The notes: generated by a model not told the origin, from the letters alone. Numbered from the stretch's first letter, positions 16,999 to 26,388 are shown. The stretch is DNA of 41,688 bases from an uncultured Alistipes sp. (GCA_900544265.1 UQUQ01000022.1:1-41688); one strand, 5' to 3'. Translations and numbers: made by a program.

Positions 16999-18603
16999 TT
17001 AGAATGAAGATGTGATCGCAATGTTGCATCCGGTGTAGGCCGGAGAGTAGCGGCAGACGCCGCCCGAGCAGATGTAGCCGGCGCGGTTGCGGCCGTAGCT
17101 GATCTGCACGCGCGTGCGGTTGTGCGTGTAGCTGAATCCGCCGTTGTAGTAGTTCTTGTTCGTCTCGCCCTTGGTCCCGCCCTGGTTGTACATGTCGCTG
17201 ACGAAGAAGCTCCACTTCGGCGCCAGTCCGAATTCGAGCAGGCCGGCTACCCAGTTGCCCTCGTAGTCCTGCGAAAAGAGGTACTGTACCTCGGCGCGCA
17301 GCGACTTCTTGCGGTCGAACTTGTAGGTGACGTCACCCACGAAGATGTTCGATGCGTAGGTACGGCTCGAGAATCCGTGGTCGGGGTTCCACTCCTGGCA
17401 CGAGAAGAGCAGCGAGGTCTTCAGCTTCCTGTTCCACTGGCGCTCCACGTCGACGTTAATGTCGCGCCACAGCAGCTGGCGGTCGCCCGTCTGCGACTGT
17501 TCGCCGCGCAGCGTGTAGAAGGTCGATACGTTGGCGTGGAAGTTCCAGTAGCGGTGGCGGTCACGCTTGTTGCGCAGCGAGTAGTTGAGGTCGATCTGCC
17601 CGCCGATCTCTCCCTCGACGTTCACCTGATAGGGGTTCAGGTTGGCCAGCATGTAGGTGTACTGGCGCGTGAGGGCCGGCAGGTAGTTGAGCATGTTGCC
17701 CGTACCGCTGCCGTAGAGCGAGATGAGCGTTCCCATGTTGTCCAGCATGCGGAACGTGCCCGAGACGCTGAAGGTCTTGTAGTAGTAGCCGACCTCGCCC
17801 AGGATGGCCTTGCCGTCGACCGCCTCGGCGGCAACCGACGTCGGCAGGTCCTTGCTCTTGTAGGCATATTCGCCGCGCAGCGAGAGGTTCTTCCAGTTGA
17901 AGTTCACGCGGCCCGAGTAGAGATTCAGATCGGGGGTCGTCAGGCCCACCGATGCGAAATGCTCGCTCATGGTCTCGTCCTTGTCGAGCGCCTCGTGGCG
18001 GTTCATGTAGCTGCCTTCGAGCGAGAGCAGCACCTGCCTCATCCCGAAGATGTCGGTCAGCGACAGACTCACGTCGGCGCCGCGCGCCCACGAGTCGGCG
18101 TAGTCCGTGTAGAGGCGCGGACGTCCGTACAGACCCTTGACCGTCACGTAGTTGCCGAAGCGGTAGATGCCGCGGATACCCTCGAGCGAGGTGTTGATGC
18201 CCAGCTGGCGGTCCTCGAAGCTGCGGAAGACGAGTCCGTTGCCGAACTGGTCGAAGATGTCGCCCACGAGGACCTCGAAGTTCCTGTCGGCCCACTGGAT
18301 GTACTTCGACGAGAGGTAGAACTTCTTGTAGCCGGGCTGTTCACCGAGCTCATAGCCCTGCAATGCCGGAAGATAGGCGTCGGCCTGGATGCCCGCCGAG
18401 AAGTTCTTGTAGGTGTAGTCCAGTTTGAGGTAGTTGTTCGATCCGAAGTGATCCTCCATCTCCGATCCGATGACCGAATCGTCCACGTAGTAGATCGTGT
18501 TCGTCTCGAAACTGCCCGTCAGCTGACCCTCTCCCAGCTTGATCTGGGCATGCGATGCGGCCACACAGCAGGTGCCGGCAATCAACAGTGCGATTTGCTT
18601 CAT
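16999..18603 (-). CDS. DUF6029 family outer-membrane beta-barrel protein
   Basis: A 534-residue exported protein with a signal peptide (MKQIALLIAGTCCVAASHA, cleaved before QIKLGEG) and a body of alternating amphipathic strands ending in a terminal Phe (CNIAITSSF), as expected for an outer-membrane barrel. Segments such as RSFEDRQLGINTSLEGIRG and WNRKLKTSLLFSCQEWN are typical of DUF6029, a family confined to Bacteroidota. Near the C-terminus are three cysteines (ICSGGVCRYSPAYTGC), unusual for a barrel and intriguing next to two CxxC proteins. Its start is one base from the stop of the tlpA-like gene, which indicates tight coupling. Function unknown; the context suggests that it is a membrane partner of the redox proteins. 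Confidence 0.87.
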   Translation of the reverse strand: MKQIALLIAGTCCVAASHAQIKLGEGQLTGSFETNTIYYVDDSVIGSEMEDHFGSNNYLKLDYTYKNFSAGIQADAYLPALQGYELGEQPGYKKFYLSSKYIQWADRNFEVLVGDIFDQFGNGLVFRSFEDRQLGINTSLEGIRGIYRFGNYVTVKGLYGRPRLYTDYADSWARGADVSLSLTDIFGMRQVLLSLEGSYMNRHEALDKDETMSEHFASVGLTTPDLNLYSGRVNFNWKNLSLRGEYAYKSKDLPTSVAAEAVDGKAILGEVGYYYKTFSVSGTFRMLDNMGTLISLYGSGTGNMLNYLPALTRQYTYMLANLNPYQVNVEGEIGGQIDLNYSLRNKRDRHRYWNFHANVSTFYTLRGEQSQTGDRQLLWRDINVDVERQWNRKLKTSLLFSCQEWNPDHGFSSRTYASNIFVGDVTYKFDRKKSLRAEVQYLFSQDYEGNWVAGLLEFGLAPKWSFFVSDMYNQGGTKGETNKNYYNGGFSYTHNRTRVQISYGRNRAGYICSGGVCRYSPAYTGCNIAITSSF

Positions 18604-18604
18604 T

Positions 18605-19093
18605 CTATTTCTTTTTGCTGATTTCGATTACCTTGTCGATCAGTAGTTGTTCGCTGCCGGGGGTGTAGCCCGAGTGCGAGAAGACGATGTTGCCGTCGGC
18701 ATCGACCACGAAACTCTGGGGCGTGAGCGATACGTTCATGGCCCGCTTGAGCGTCTGGTTGGCGTCGAACAGGCAGATGAAGTCCCAACCCAGTGCGGCG
18801 GCCCGGGCCTTGGCCGTAGCCTTCAGACGCACGTCGTCGACCGAGACGGCCACCACGTCGAAATCGGCCTCCTCGCGCCACTCCTCGAGCTGGTCGTTGA
18901 TCGCGTTGAGCTCCTGCAGGCAGGGCTTGCAGGCGATCGACCAGTAGGAGATGATGAGCGGTTTGCGGCCGGTCAGCGACGCGGTCGAGATGATTTCACC
19001 GTCGGCGTTTTCAATCTTCACATCCGGAAGCGACTGTGCCGAAACAGCCGTGAATGCCAGGAGGGCACCAATGAGACCGAGTACTTTCTTCAT
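18605..19093 (-). CDS. TlpA-like thioredoxin-family protein
   Basis: A 162-residue exported thiol-disulfide oxidoreductase of the TlpA/ResA type. A signal peptide (MKKVLGLIGALLAFTAVSAQ) directs it to the periplasm. The active site is SIACKPC with Cys55 and Cys58, in the position expected after the beta strand PLIISYWS. The cis-Pro loop is VSLTPQSFVVD, and DGNIVFSHSGY is the usual following hairpin. The length is normal for a single-domain member. It is the first gene of the operon that continues with the DUF6029 barrel and the Omp28-like lipoprotein and is the obvious source or acceptor of reducing equivalents for them. A reductase rather than oxidase role is likely by family, but cannot be decided from sequence. 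Confidence 0.93.
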   Translation of the reverse strand: MKKVLGLIGALLAFTAVSAQSLPDVKIENADGEIISTASLTGRKPLIISYWSIACKPCLQELNAINDQLEEWREEADFDVVAVSVDDVRLKATAKARAAALGWDFICLFDANQTLKRAMNVSLTPQSFVVDADGNIVFSHSGYTPGSEQLLIDKVIEISKKK

Positions 19094-19169
19094 ACCTTTT
19101 TGCGGTTAAAAAATTAGGGTGAAACTTGGCGGGCCGAGGCCCTTGATCGGTTGCTCTTGTAAAACCGCA

Positions 19170-19197
19170 CAGAAACTCCCCTTGCGGAGAGTTTCTG
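19170..19197 (-). terminator. Terminator of the 877-residue lipoprotein gene
   Basis: CAGAAACTC (19170-19178) pairs with GAGTTTCTG (19189-19197), with a further CC/GG pair after one mismatch and loop TTGC. On the minus strand it is followed by TGCGGTTTTAC. It separates the 19222 gene from the tlpA operon. Confidence 0.7.
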
Positions 19198-19221
19198 CTC
19201 GGTTGTATGGTCGGGGCGGGG

Positions 19222-21855
19222 TTAGTTCCGCTTGCCGAATCTCTTTTCCAGGAACTTGCGTGCGTTGGCATCGAACTCGTCGACGGTCACCACATGCAGC
19301 TTGACCTGCTTGCGCTCGACGGCCGGCTTGGTGGGCATGGCCGTTCTGCTCTTGGCCTTCTTGACCGGCGTTACCTCGTAGAGCGGCTTCATGTTTGCGG
19401 GATCGGACAGCTGGCTGTCGGTGCCTGCGGCGGCTGCCTTGGCGGTTGTGCCGCTCTCATTCCAGCCGCGGGTCAGCGTGATGGGCGCAATGATGCGCGA
19501 CGAGAGCTGGTAGGAACCGTAGTAGTAGCGTCCCGGATTCATATAATAGGTGTCGCCGTTGTACGACAGCGGGTTGATCGTGATCGTGTTCTTGTCGGCC
19601 GATACCTCTACGGGGAAGTAGCCCGTCTGAACCGACGTACCGTCCGTCACGTAGGGCAGCGACGCGGTCTCGCTCGCACCGATCAGGTGGTACTCGTTGG
19701 TCGACCATGCCGAGAGCGGCGTGAAGAGGTTGGCGTTGAACGGAACCGATACCTTGTCGCCGTCGGCGATCTGCAGATACCACTTCGGACCGAAGTCGAA
19801 GACGGGCGACTCGCTGTCGAATCCGTTGTAGTCCTCCGAAATGAAGAGGTCGTAGGGCGATGCGTATTCCAGGTAGTTCTGGTAGGTTACGATCTCCAGC
19901 GAAAGACCCTGGCAGAGCAGGCGGTTCTGGTTCTTGGTCTTCTGGTTGAAGAGGTCGACGGCGGCCTTGAACTCATCGTAGAGGGCGTCTACCTGCTCCT
20001 TGGTCGTATACTGCGTGTGCTCGTAATAGAGGTTGTAGACCTCGTCGGGCAGCGGATCAGCGTAGCCCACGTTGCCGATGGTAACCTTCGACGAAATTTC
20101 GGAGGTCTTCGTTACGTAGTCGAGCGTGCTGGAGTCGTACTCCTTGTACTGAATGGTCGTCGTGGCGGTCCAGTCACCCTGCAGATCGGTGAAGAGCGAC
20201 GACGATACGGGATCGGCGGCCGGCTCGATGATCGTGCTGTTCTTGGCAACGGCGGGCTCGCTGGCCGTGCCCTCCTCGTTGTAGACTACGACACCGAGGT
20301 ACGAGGTGGCGTCCTCACGCGAGGAGAAGGGGATGTTCAGACCCTCGTCGGTGTTGATCTGGCCGATTTCGGTGCTCGTGAGCTCATAGCCGCGCTCGAT
20401 CAGGGTCTCTTCCGTGTAGCCGCTCTTCAGGGCGCTTTCCCACTCGCGCTGGTAGTTGCATGCGTACATGCCCGAGAGTGCATCCTTGCTCGTGCACTTC
20501 ACGTTGAACCATACCTCGTAGGGCGACTCCTCGCCGTTGGGGTTCTTGATCGGGGTGACAACCACCTCGGGAGCCGGCAACGTCGGGTCGGGCAGCTGGA
20601 AGGTGATGTGCTCGAAGCACTGCGACGTACCCTCTTCGTTGCCCATGCCGGTTGCGAAGATGTGGTAGGTGGCCTCCTTGTCGATGTAGAGCATGTCCTC
20701 GAGCGTGATGTCCATCGGACCGCTGCCCGACATGGCGTAGATCGTGAACATGGCGTTGTACGTGGTGATGTACCACTGCATGTTGTCGGGATCGTTGTTG
20801 AGCACCATCGAGAGCACCTGCTGGTAGGTCATGTCATCCAGTACGGTGATGCAGTAGAGCTTGACGGCCTCGTCGGGCGAAACCGAAACCACGCCGCCGA
20901 TGGGACGGAGGTTCGTCGTGATGTTGAGCGAGGCGTTCAGCACTTCGGGAGCCTTGGTTTCGACGCTGACGTTCTGGTAGAAGCCCGTCCAGTAGTCCTT
21001 CTCCTGGGGGTTCTCACCCATCCACTGGGCCGTGTAGAAGCCCTCGACGTCGCAGAGCGGCGAATAGTATCCCTCGCCGAAGCCCCACGAGTGCTCGCCC
21101 CAGGCGAACTCGCCGAACATGGCGAAGTATTTGCCGCCCGGCACGATCGGGTCGTAGTAGACCAGCGTCGCGCCCGTCTCGTCGAGCTGCGGATCGCCGT
21201 TCTCGTCGTAGACGATGCTGTTTTCGTTGTTGAACTCGTAGGTCCAGTCCTCGTTGAAGTAGTTGTGGTAGTACTCGTCGCTCAGGTTCAGCCGCTCGGC
21301 ATCGCAGTAGCTCGAGTTCATGTAGTAGGTTGCCAGATCGCAGAGGCCCCACCTGATTACGTTTCCGGTTTCGGCCAGGTTGTCGGGCACCTTCACGTGC
21401 GCCTTGAAGCTGGCGTAGTCGACGTCGTAGATCGAGAGGTCCTCGGCAAAGTCGGCCGTCGTCACGGAGACGGAGGCCACCTGGTCGAAGAACTCCTCCT
21501 TTTCGGTAATGCCGGCCACGTAGATCACATAGTCGGTGAGCGGTTCGAGGTTGCGTACCGTCACGCTCGTCTCGCCCTCCGCGCAGTTGATGCCGCGGGT
21601 TCCGGAGGCGAAGATGACGGTGGGGTCAAGGGCGTCTTCGCCCGCTTTGGTCACGGCATAGGCGGCCTCTGTGATGGCCGTTGTCGTGAGCCGGAGTTCG
21701 GCCGTCGTCGAGGTGGCGGCGACCAGCTCGGCAGTCAGACTCGGTTCGACGGGCTTGGGGCCCTCATCGGTCGAGTCTTCCTTGCATCCCGTCGACAGCA
21801 CGCTCACCGCAAGGGCGAGGGCTGCGACCTGAAAATAGCGTAAAAAAACTTTCAT
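19222..21855 (-). CDS. Large lipoprotein with N-terminal Fn3-like domain
   Basis: An 877-residue lipoprotein. The signal peptide (MKVFLRYFQVAALALAVSVL) is followed by the lipobox STGC and an acidic tail (KEDSTDEGP), a pattern associated with surface exposure. Residues about 35-130 are fibronectin-III-like, ending in TVRNLEPLTDYVIYVAGITE. The rest is acidic, Tyr/Asn/Asp-rich and beta-rich, and I do not recognise a family. The last 60 residues change character: they are basic (VKKAKSRTAMPTKPAVERKQ and a C-terminal FLEKRFGKRN), unlike the acidic body. The ATG at 21855 is chosen because it starts the signal peptide; an in-frame ATG at 21921 would add 22 basic residues and overlap the -7 box area. 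A terminator separates it from the tlpA operon, so it is probably transcribed alone. Role unknown; a surface binding protein is a guess. Confidence 0.8.
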   Translation of the reverse strand: MKVFLRYFQVAALALAVSVLSTGCKEDSTDEGPKPVEPSLTAELVAATSTTAELRLTTTAITEAAYAVTKAGEDALDPTVIFASGTRGINCAEGETSVTVRNLEPLTDYVIYVAGITEKEEFFDQVASVSVTTADFAEDLSIYDVDYASFKAHVKVPDNLAETGNVIRWGLCDLATYYMNSSYCDAERLNLSDEYYHNYFNEDWTYEFNNENSIVYDENGDPQLDETGATLVYYDPIVPGGKYFAMFGEFAWGEHSWGFGEGYYSPLCDVEGFYTAQWMGENPQEKDYWTGFYQNVSVETKAPEVLNASLNITTNLRPIGGVVSVSPDEAVKLYCITVLDDMTYQQVLSMVLNNDPDNMQWYITTYNAMFTIYAMSGSGPMDITLEDMLYIDKEATYHIFATGMGNEEGTSQCFEHITFQLPDPTLPAPEVVVTPIKNPNGEESPYEVWFNVKCTSKDALSGMYACNYQREWESALKSGYTEETLIERGYELTSTEIGQINTDEGLNIPFSSREDATSYLGVVVYNEEGTASEPAVAKNSTIIEPAADPVSSSLFTDLQGDWTATTTIQYKEYDSSTLDYVTKTSEISSKVTIGNVGYADPLPDEVYNLYYEHTQYTTKEQVDALYDEFKAAVDLFNQKTKNQNRLLCQGLSLEIVTYQNYLEYASPYDLFISEDYNGFDSESPVFDFGPKWYLQIADGDKVSVPFNANLFTPLSAWSTNEYHLIGASETASLPYVTDGTSVQTGYFPVEVSADKNTITINPLSYNGDTYYMNPGRYYYGSYQLSSRIIAPITLTRGWNESGTTAKAAAAGTDSQLSDPANMKPLYEVTPVKKAKSRTAMPTKPAVERKQVKLHVVTVDEFDANARKFLEKRFGKRN

Positions 21856-21925
21856 ACGATAAATTTTAGTGGTTTTTTGGGGTGTTTTTGCCCGCTGCCT
21901 GCGCAACGGGACCTTGTTCAAGAGT

Positions 21926-21933
21926 CAAAAATA
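21926..21933 (-). promoter_or_regulatory. -7 box (TATTTTTG) for the 877-residue lipoprotein gene
   Basis: CAAAAATA on plus reads TATTTTTG on minus, 70 bp before the ATG at 21855. An A/T homopolymer tract (about 21934-21951) lies just upstream and could act as an UP-like element. Confidence 0.55.
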
Positions 21934-22328
21934 CGAAAAAAAAATTTTTTTAATATGTGTTTCGCCCGCAAATTGTCAACATTTTTTCAACTATGCGTAA
22001 GAAAGCCTGCTTGCGGAATCTGTGTGTATTGTCCTGTCAATCTGCTGGATGTCGCTTCGGCGCCACTCGGGCCGGTCATTCCTCTCGCGGGTCGAATTAT
22101 TCCGATAAAGACTAATTATGTAGTGTTTTTGAACTGTCTGAAATTCCTCTTCACCCTGATACTCTTGTCTTTGCGTCTGCGGTCGGCGTCGTCGCTGCGA
22201 TAAAGCGCCGGACCGGGCAACGGGCGGGATTCGCTGTGCGGTCCAGCCGCTTTTGTCGCGCCGTGCTGCCGCGGCCGTGCGGCTTTTGATAAAATGTTGA
22301 TAAAAAAAACGATCACCGGGACGGTTTG

Positions 22329-22360
22329 TTGGGCTGTTTGGGAAAAAATCACTACATTTG
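22329..22360 (+). promoter_or_regulatory. guaB promoter
   Basis: TTG (22329-22331), a 21-bp spacer and TACATTTG (22353-22360) match the Bacteroidota consensus. The ATG is 24 bp further on, which fixes the guaB start at 22385. Confidence 0.8.
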
Positions 22361-22384
22361 CGAGCAACAAAATCCACGTTCATT

Positions 22385-23863
22385 ATGTCTTTTATCAATG
22401 AAAGGGTTCAGCCCGAAGGACTTACGTTCGACGATGTGCTGCTCGTACCCGCCTATTCGGAAGTGTTGCCGCGAGAGGTCAATGTCAAGACCCGTTTCTC
22501 GCGTAATATCGCGCTCAACATCCCCATCGTGTCCGCCGCCATGGACACCGTGACCGAAGCGCCGCTGGCCATTGCCCTGGCCCGCGAAGGGGGCATCGGC
22601 GTCATCCACAAGAACATGTCCATTGCCGAGCAGGCCGCGCAGGTGCGCCGTGTGAAGCGTGCCGAGAACGGCATGATCTACGATCCGATCACCATCTCGA
22701 AGGACAATACCGTCGGCGACGCCCTCAATCTGATGAAGGAGAACAAGATCGGCGGCATCCCGGTTGTGGATGCGGACCGGAAGCTCATCGGCATCGTCAC
22801 GAACCGCGACCTGCGCTTCCAGCCCGACATGTCGCGCCGCATCGGGGAGGTGATGACGCCGGGCGACCGCCTGATCACCACCCACAGAACCGAACTCGAG
22901 CACGCCTCCGCGGTGCTGCTCAACAACAAGATCGAAAAGCTCCCCGTCGTCGACGACGAAGGCCGACTGGTGGGGCTCATCACCTACAAGGACATTACCA
23001 AGGTGCAGGACCATCCGAATGCCTGCAAGGACGCCAAGGGGCGTCTGCGCGTGGCGGCGGGTGTCGGCATCACGGCCGACGCGCTGGAGCGCGTGGCGGC
23101 GCTTGTCGCCGAGGATGTCGATGCCGTGGTGCTCGACTCGGCGCACGGCCACTCGCGCAACATCGTCCGCACGCTCCGGCAGATCAAGGAGGACTACCCG
23201 TCGCTGGACGTTGTCGTGGGCAACATCGCCACGGGCGAGGCGGCGAAGTTCCTGATCGACGCCGGCGCCGACGGCATCAAGGTCGGCATCGGTCCCGGTT
23301 CGATCTGTACGACGCGCATCATCGCCGGTGTGGGCGTGCCGCAGCTCTCGGCCATCTATGCCGCCGCCTCGGCCGCCAAGGGTTCGGGCGTGCCGGTTAT
23401 CGCCGATGGCGGTCTGCGCTACTCGGGCGATATTGTCAAGGCGCTGGCTGCGGGCGGCGACTCGGTGATGATCGGTTCGATGTTCGCCGGCACGGAGGAG
23501 GCGCCGGGCGAGACGATCATCTACAACGGCCGCAAGTTCAAGGCTTACCGCGGCATGGGTTCGATCGACGCCATGAAGGCCGGATCGGCCGACCGCTACT
23601 TCCAGAAGGGCTGCGAGGGCAACATCAACAAACTGGTGCCCGAGGGCATCGTGGCGCGCGTGCCCTTCAAGGGGGCGTTGAGCGAGACGGTCTACCAGCT
23701 CATCGGCGGCCTGCGTTCGGGCATGGGCTACTGCGGCGCGAAGGACATCCCGACGCTCCAGACCGCAAAGTTCATCCGCATCACGGCGTCGGGCATGCAC
23801 GAGAGCCATCCGCACGATGTGACGATCACGAGCGAGGCCCCGAACTATTCGAGCGAACGGTAG
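22385..23863 (+). CDS. guaB: IMP dehydrogenase
   Basis: A 492-residue cytoplasmic enzyme that oxidises IMP to XMP with NAD+, the rate-limiting step of guanine nucleotide synthesis. The N-terminus [18 protein letters not shown] is the IMPDH signature; two CBS domains occupy about residues 95-215 ([20 protein letters not shown] and the [20 protein letters not shown] half); the catalytic loop [18 protein letters not shown] has the active-site Cys308; the mobile flap contains [20 protein letters not shown]. Length is standard. An in-frame TTG upstream lies within the promoter and is rejected. It is followed after 13 bp by the DUF3795 gene and then guaA, so the IMP-to-GMP branch is one transcription unit. 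Confidence 0.98.
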   Translation: MSFINERVQPEGLTFDDVLLVPAYSEVLPREVNVKTRFSRNIALNIPIVSAAMDTVTEAPLAIALAREGGIGVIHKNMSIAEQAAQVRRVKRAENGMIYDPITISKDNTVGDALNLMKENKIGGIPVVDADRKLIGIVTNRDLRFQPDMSRRIGEVMTPGDRLITTHRTELEHASAVLLNNKIEKLPVVDDEGRLVGLITYKDITKVQDHPNACKDAKGRLRVAAGVGITADALERVAALVAEDVDAVVLDSAHGHSRNIVRTLRQIKEDYPSLDVVVGNIATGEAAKFLIDAGADGIKVGIGPGSICTTRIIAGVGVPQLSAIYAAASAAKGSGVPVIADGGLRYSGDIVKALAAGGDSVMIGSMFAGTEEAPGETIIYNGRKFKAYRGMGSIDAMKAGSADRYFQKGCEGNINKLVPEGIVARVPFKGALSETVYQLIGGLRSGMGYCGAKDIPTLQTAKFIRITASGMHESHPHDVTITSEAPNYSSER

Positions 23864-23876
23864 TTTCCGAGCGAGA

Positions 23877-24209
23877 ATGAATCCCGAAATTGCTGCGTGC
23901 GGTCTCTTCTGCGGGGCCTGCCGCAAGTACCGTAAGGGCGCGTGCCCGGGCTGCCATCCCAATGTGCGGGCGACGTGGTGTGCGGTGCGGAGCTGCTGCA
24001 TCGGCCACGGCTGGCAGAGTTCTGCCGAGTGTACGCTTCAGCCCCTTTCGGAGTGCCGGAAGTTCAACAGTTTCATCGGGAAGGTCTTCGGCTTCGTCTT
24101 CCGTTCCGACCGCAGCGGCTGTATCGCGCGGATCCGGGAGGTGGGGGCCGACGCTTTTGCCGGGGAGATGCGCCGGGCCGGCACCTATAACAGGCCGGTG
24201 AAAAAGTAA
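23877..24209 (+). CDS. DUF3795-like cysteine-rich small protein
   Basis: A 110-residue protein with ten cysteines, several arranged as [20 protein letters not shown] in the first 30 residues and WCAVRSCC around residue 40, the pattern of DUF3795. Such spacing suggests a zinc or iron-sulfur site. The C-terminal part ([20 protein letters not shown]) is basic and aromatic. No signal peptide is present, so it is cytoplasmic. Family function is unknown. It sits between guaB (13-bp gap) and guaA (16-bp gap) and must be co-transcribed with them, but whether it has a link to purine metabolism cannot be said from sequence. Confidence 0.8.
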   Translation: MNPEIAACGLFCGACRKYRKGACPGCHPNVRATWCAVRSCCIGHGWQSSAECTLQPLSECRKFNSFIGKVFGFVFRSDRSGCIARIREVGADAFAGEMRRAGTYNRPVKK

Positions 24210-24225
24210 CAAACAACCTACGATC

Positions 24226-25755
24226 ATGCAGGAAAAAATATTGATTCTCGACTTCGGATCGCAGTACACGCAGCTCATTGCGCGGCGGGTGCGCGAACTG
24301 AACGTCTATTGCGAGATTCACCCCTTCAACAAAATCCCGGCGATCGATGCGTCGGTGCGGGGCGTGATTCTCTCGGGCAGCCCCTCGTCGGTGCGCGACG
24401 CACAGACCCCGATCCCCGACCTCTCGGCGATCAAGGGGCGGCTGCCGTTGCTGGGCGTCTGCTACGGAGCCCAGTACCTGGCCCATGCCTACGGCGGCGA
24501 GGTGGAGCCTGCACCGAGCCGCGAGTACGGCCGGGCGATGCTCACGGTGGGCGATGCCGGCGACCCGCTGATGGCGGGCCTTCCGTCGCCCACGCAGGTG
24601 TGGATGTCGCACGGCGATACCATCACGCGTGTGCCCGACAACTACCGCATCGTCGCCAGCACGGAGGATGTGCGCGTGGCGGCCTTCCGCATCGAGGGCG
24701 AGCAGACGTGGGGCATCCAGTTCCACCCCGAGGTCTACCACTCGACCGACGGTACGCACCTGCTCCGCAACTTTGTCGCGGGCATCTGCGGCTGCACGCA
24801 GTCGTGGACCTCGGAGAGCTTCGTCGAGTCGACCGTGCGCGAGCTGCGCGAGAAGCTCGGAAACGACAAGGTGGTGCTGGGCCTCTCGGGCGGTGTCGAT
24901 TCGTCGGTGGCCGCCGTACTGCTGCACCGCGCCATCGGGCAGAACCTCTACTGCATCTTCGTCGACTCGGGCCTGCTGCGCAAGAACGAGTTCGAGGAGG
25001 TGCTCGCCTCCTATAAGGATATGGGTCTGAACGTCAAGGGCGTGAAGGCCGGAGACCGCTTCCTGGGCGACCTGGCCGGCGTTTCGGACCCCGAGACCAA
25101 GCGCAAGATCATCGGCCGCGACTTTGTCGAGGTCTTCAACGACGAGGCGCAGCGCATCCGCGACGTGCGGTGGCTGGCGCAGGGGACGATCTATCCCGAC
25201 GTCATCGAGTCCTGCTCGGTGAACGGCCCCTCGGCGACGATCAAGTCGCACCACAACGTGGGCGGCCTGCCCGAGAAGATGAATCTGCGCATCGTCGAGC
25301 CGCTGCGTCTGCTCTTCAAGGACGAGGTGCGGCGCGTGGGCCGTTCGCTTGGCATTTCGGAGCGGCTCATCGGCCGTCATCCCTTCCCGGGACCCGGCCT
25401 GGCGATCCGTATCCTCGGCGACATCACCCCGGAAAAGGTCGATATTCTGCAGCAGGTCGACAAAATCTTCATCGATGCGCTGCATGCTGCCGACTTATAT
25501 AATAAGGTATGGCAGGCCGGTGCCATCCTGCTGCCGGTGAAGAGCGTCGGCGTGATGGGCGACGAGCGCACCTACGAGAGCTGCGTCGCCCTGCGGGCCG
25601 TGACCTCGACCGACGGCATGACGGCCGACTGGGTGCACCTGCCTTACGAGTTCCTGGCCGACGTCTCGAACGAGATCATCAACAAGGTGCGCGGGGTCAA
25701 CCGCGTAGTCTACGACATCTCCTCCAAACCGCCCGCAACGATCGAGTGGGAGTAG
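24226..25755 (+). CDS. guaA: GMP synthase (glutamine-hydrolysing)
   Basis: A 509-residue cytoplasmic enzyme converting XMP, glutamine and ATP to GMP. The N-terminal class I glutamine amidotransferase domain has the nucleophile Cys79 in [16 protein letters not shown] and the His/Glu pair in [11 protein letters not shown]. The ATP-pyrophosphatase domain has the PP-loop SGGVDSS at residues 221-227, and the C-terminal dimerisation domain carries [15 protein letters not shown] and the terminal [14 protein letters not shown] that binds XMP. Single-chain two-domain form and length are as in E. coli (525). It is the last gene of the guaB transcript and is followed by a strong terminator. Confidence 0.98.
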   Translation: MQEKILILDFGSQYTQLIARRVRELNVYCEIHPFNKIPAIDASVRGVILSGSPSSVRDAQTPIPDLSAIKGRLPLLGVCYGAQYLAHAYGGEVEPAPSREYGRAMLTVGDAGDPLMAGLPSPTQVWMSHGDTITRVPDNYRIVASTEDVRVAAFRIEGEQTWGIQFHPEVYHSTDGTHLLRNFVAGICGCTQSWTSESFVESTVRELREKLGNDKVVLGLSGGVDSSVAAVLLHRAIGQNLYCIFVDSGLLRKNEFEEVLASYKDMGLNVKGVKAGDRFLGDLAGVSDPETKRKIIGRDFVEVFNDEAQRIRDVRWLAQGTIYPDVIESCSVNGPSATIKSHHNVGGLPEKMNLRIVEPLRLLFKDEVRRVGRSLGISERLIGRHPFPGPGLAIRILGDITPEKVDILQQVDKIFIDALHAADLYNKVWQAGAILLPVKSVGVMGDERTYESCVALRAVTSTDGMTADWVHLPYEFLADVSNEIINKVRGVNRVVYDISSKPPATIEWE

Positions 25756-25781
25756 GGGAGCCGGTGTCGGTATCCCGGTAT

Positions 25782-25813
25782 GCCGCGTCCCGTCGGGGGC
25801 GCGGCGTTTTTTT
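25782..25813 (+). terminator. guaA terminator
   Basis: GCCGCGTCCC (25782-25791) pairs with GGGGCGCGGC (25796-25805) including one G-U pair, loop GTCG, then seven T at 25807-25813. It lies 27 bp after the guaA stop. Confidence 0.92.
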
Positions 25814-26164
25814 GTACGGCGGGCGGTTGAGCGGCGGCAGGACGGGCGGGACATGCCGTATTTTTTGCAGGCGTGGAATCTTGTTGCGTGCCGGGGCCTG
25901 TCTGCCGTGGCGGGGTCCATTTGCCGTGCCGGACGGCGCAGGCGTATCCGGCGGTCGGTCCCGGAAGCCGCGATGACTCGGGAGCTTTGTCCGTTTGTCA
26001 TGATTTTGTCACGCGGACGTAACGGGCGACCCCTATTTTTGCGGCGTCGGCGGTCGGCTGTCGCAGGACGTCGGAAAGCGGATGCGGGTTTTTAAGAATT
26101 TTAGAAAATGTCAAATTCTCCGTTTGGCCTCGCTGCGAGCGGTTTCCGTCCGCCGGCATCCTTC

Positions 26165-26209
26165 CGGAGGACCGGTGCCCGCCCCTTGCGGGGCGCGGGC
26201 GGTTCTCCG
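26165..26209. repeat. GC-rich hairpin without U-run
   Basis: CGGAGGACC (26165-26173) pairs with GGTTCTCCG (26201-26209) with one mismatch, and the inner part folds again around CCCCTTGCGGGG. It is more than 350 bp from the guaA terminator and is not followed by T residues, so it is not a simple terminator. Confidence 0.6.
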
Positions 26210-26300
26210 TGAGCAGGTGGATATCGGAATTTTTCTCCGATCCGTTGCATTTGGGTGTGAAATATGTCGCTGAAACTTTTTTATTTCCGAAAAATCGACT

Positions 26301-26308
26301 TATCTTTG
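26301..26308 (+). promoter_or_regulatory. -7 box (TATCTTTG) of the nuclease/receptor locus
   Basis: An exact TATCTTTG lies 80 bp before the ATG at 26389. The -33 position has only a T-run (TTTT about 20 bp upstream). The predicted leader of about 75 nt is AT-rich (26314-26388). Confidence 0.65.
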
Positions 26309-26388
26309 TCAAAGTTTCCCTTTTGAAAAACGGAATATTTGTAAAATTTTTTTAATACTATTAGTTCAAAACTCTAATTAAAACTTTT

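Larger units (their letters stand above)
21856..22384. other. Divergent intergenic region (lipoprotein gene / guaB)
   Basis: This 529-bp region contains the -7 box for the left gene and the guaB promoter at the right. The middle 350 bp include an AT-rich patch around 22090-22150 and no frame with recognisable protein features. A small RNA cannot be excluded. Confidence 0.6.
25756..26388. other. Long intergenic region before the nuclease/receptor locus
   Basis: This 633-bp region contains the guaA terminator, a short inverted repeat (AGAATTT 26095-26101 with AAATTCT 26113-26119), a strong GC-rich hairpin at 26165-26209, a TATTTTTG at 26034-26041 with poor -33 spacing, and the promoter of the 26389 gene. 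Frames here show no protein-like features. Confidence 0.65.

Noticed and set aside
19207..21843. Very long plus-strand frame (about 878 codons) opposite the large lipoprotein gene
   Set aside because: It is a shadow of the minus-strand gene caused by GC-rich third positions; its protein is Arg/Val/Gly-rich without domain or signal, and the minus frame has a lipobox, promoter and terminator.
21877..22203. Plus-strand frame of about 108 codons in the lipoprotein/guaB gap
   Set aside because: It overlaps the -7 box and A/T tract of the divergent gene and has no recognisable feature beyond a hydrophobic end.
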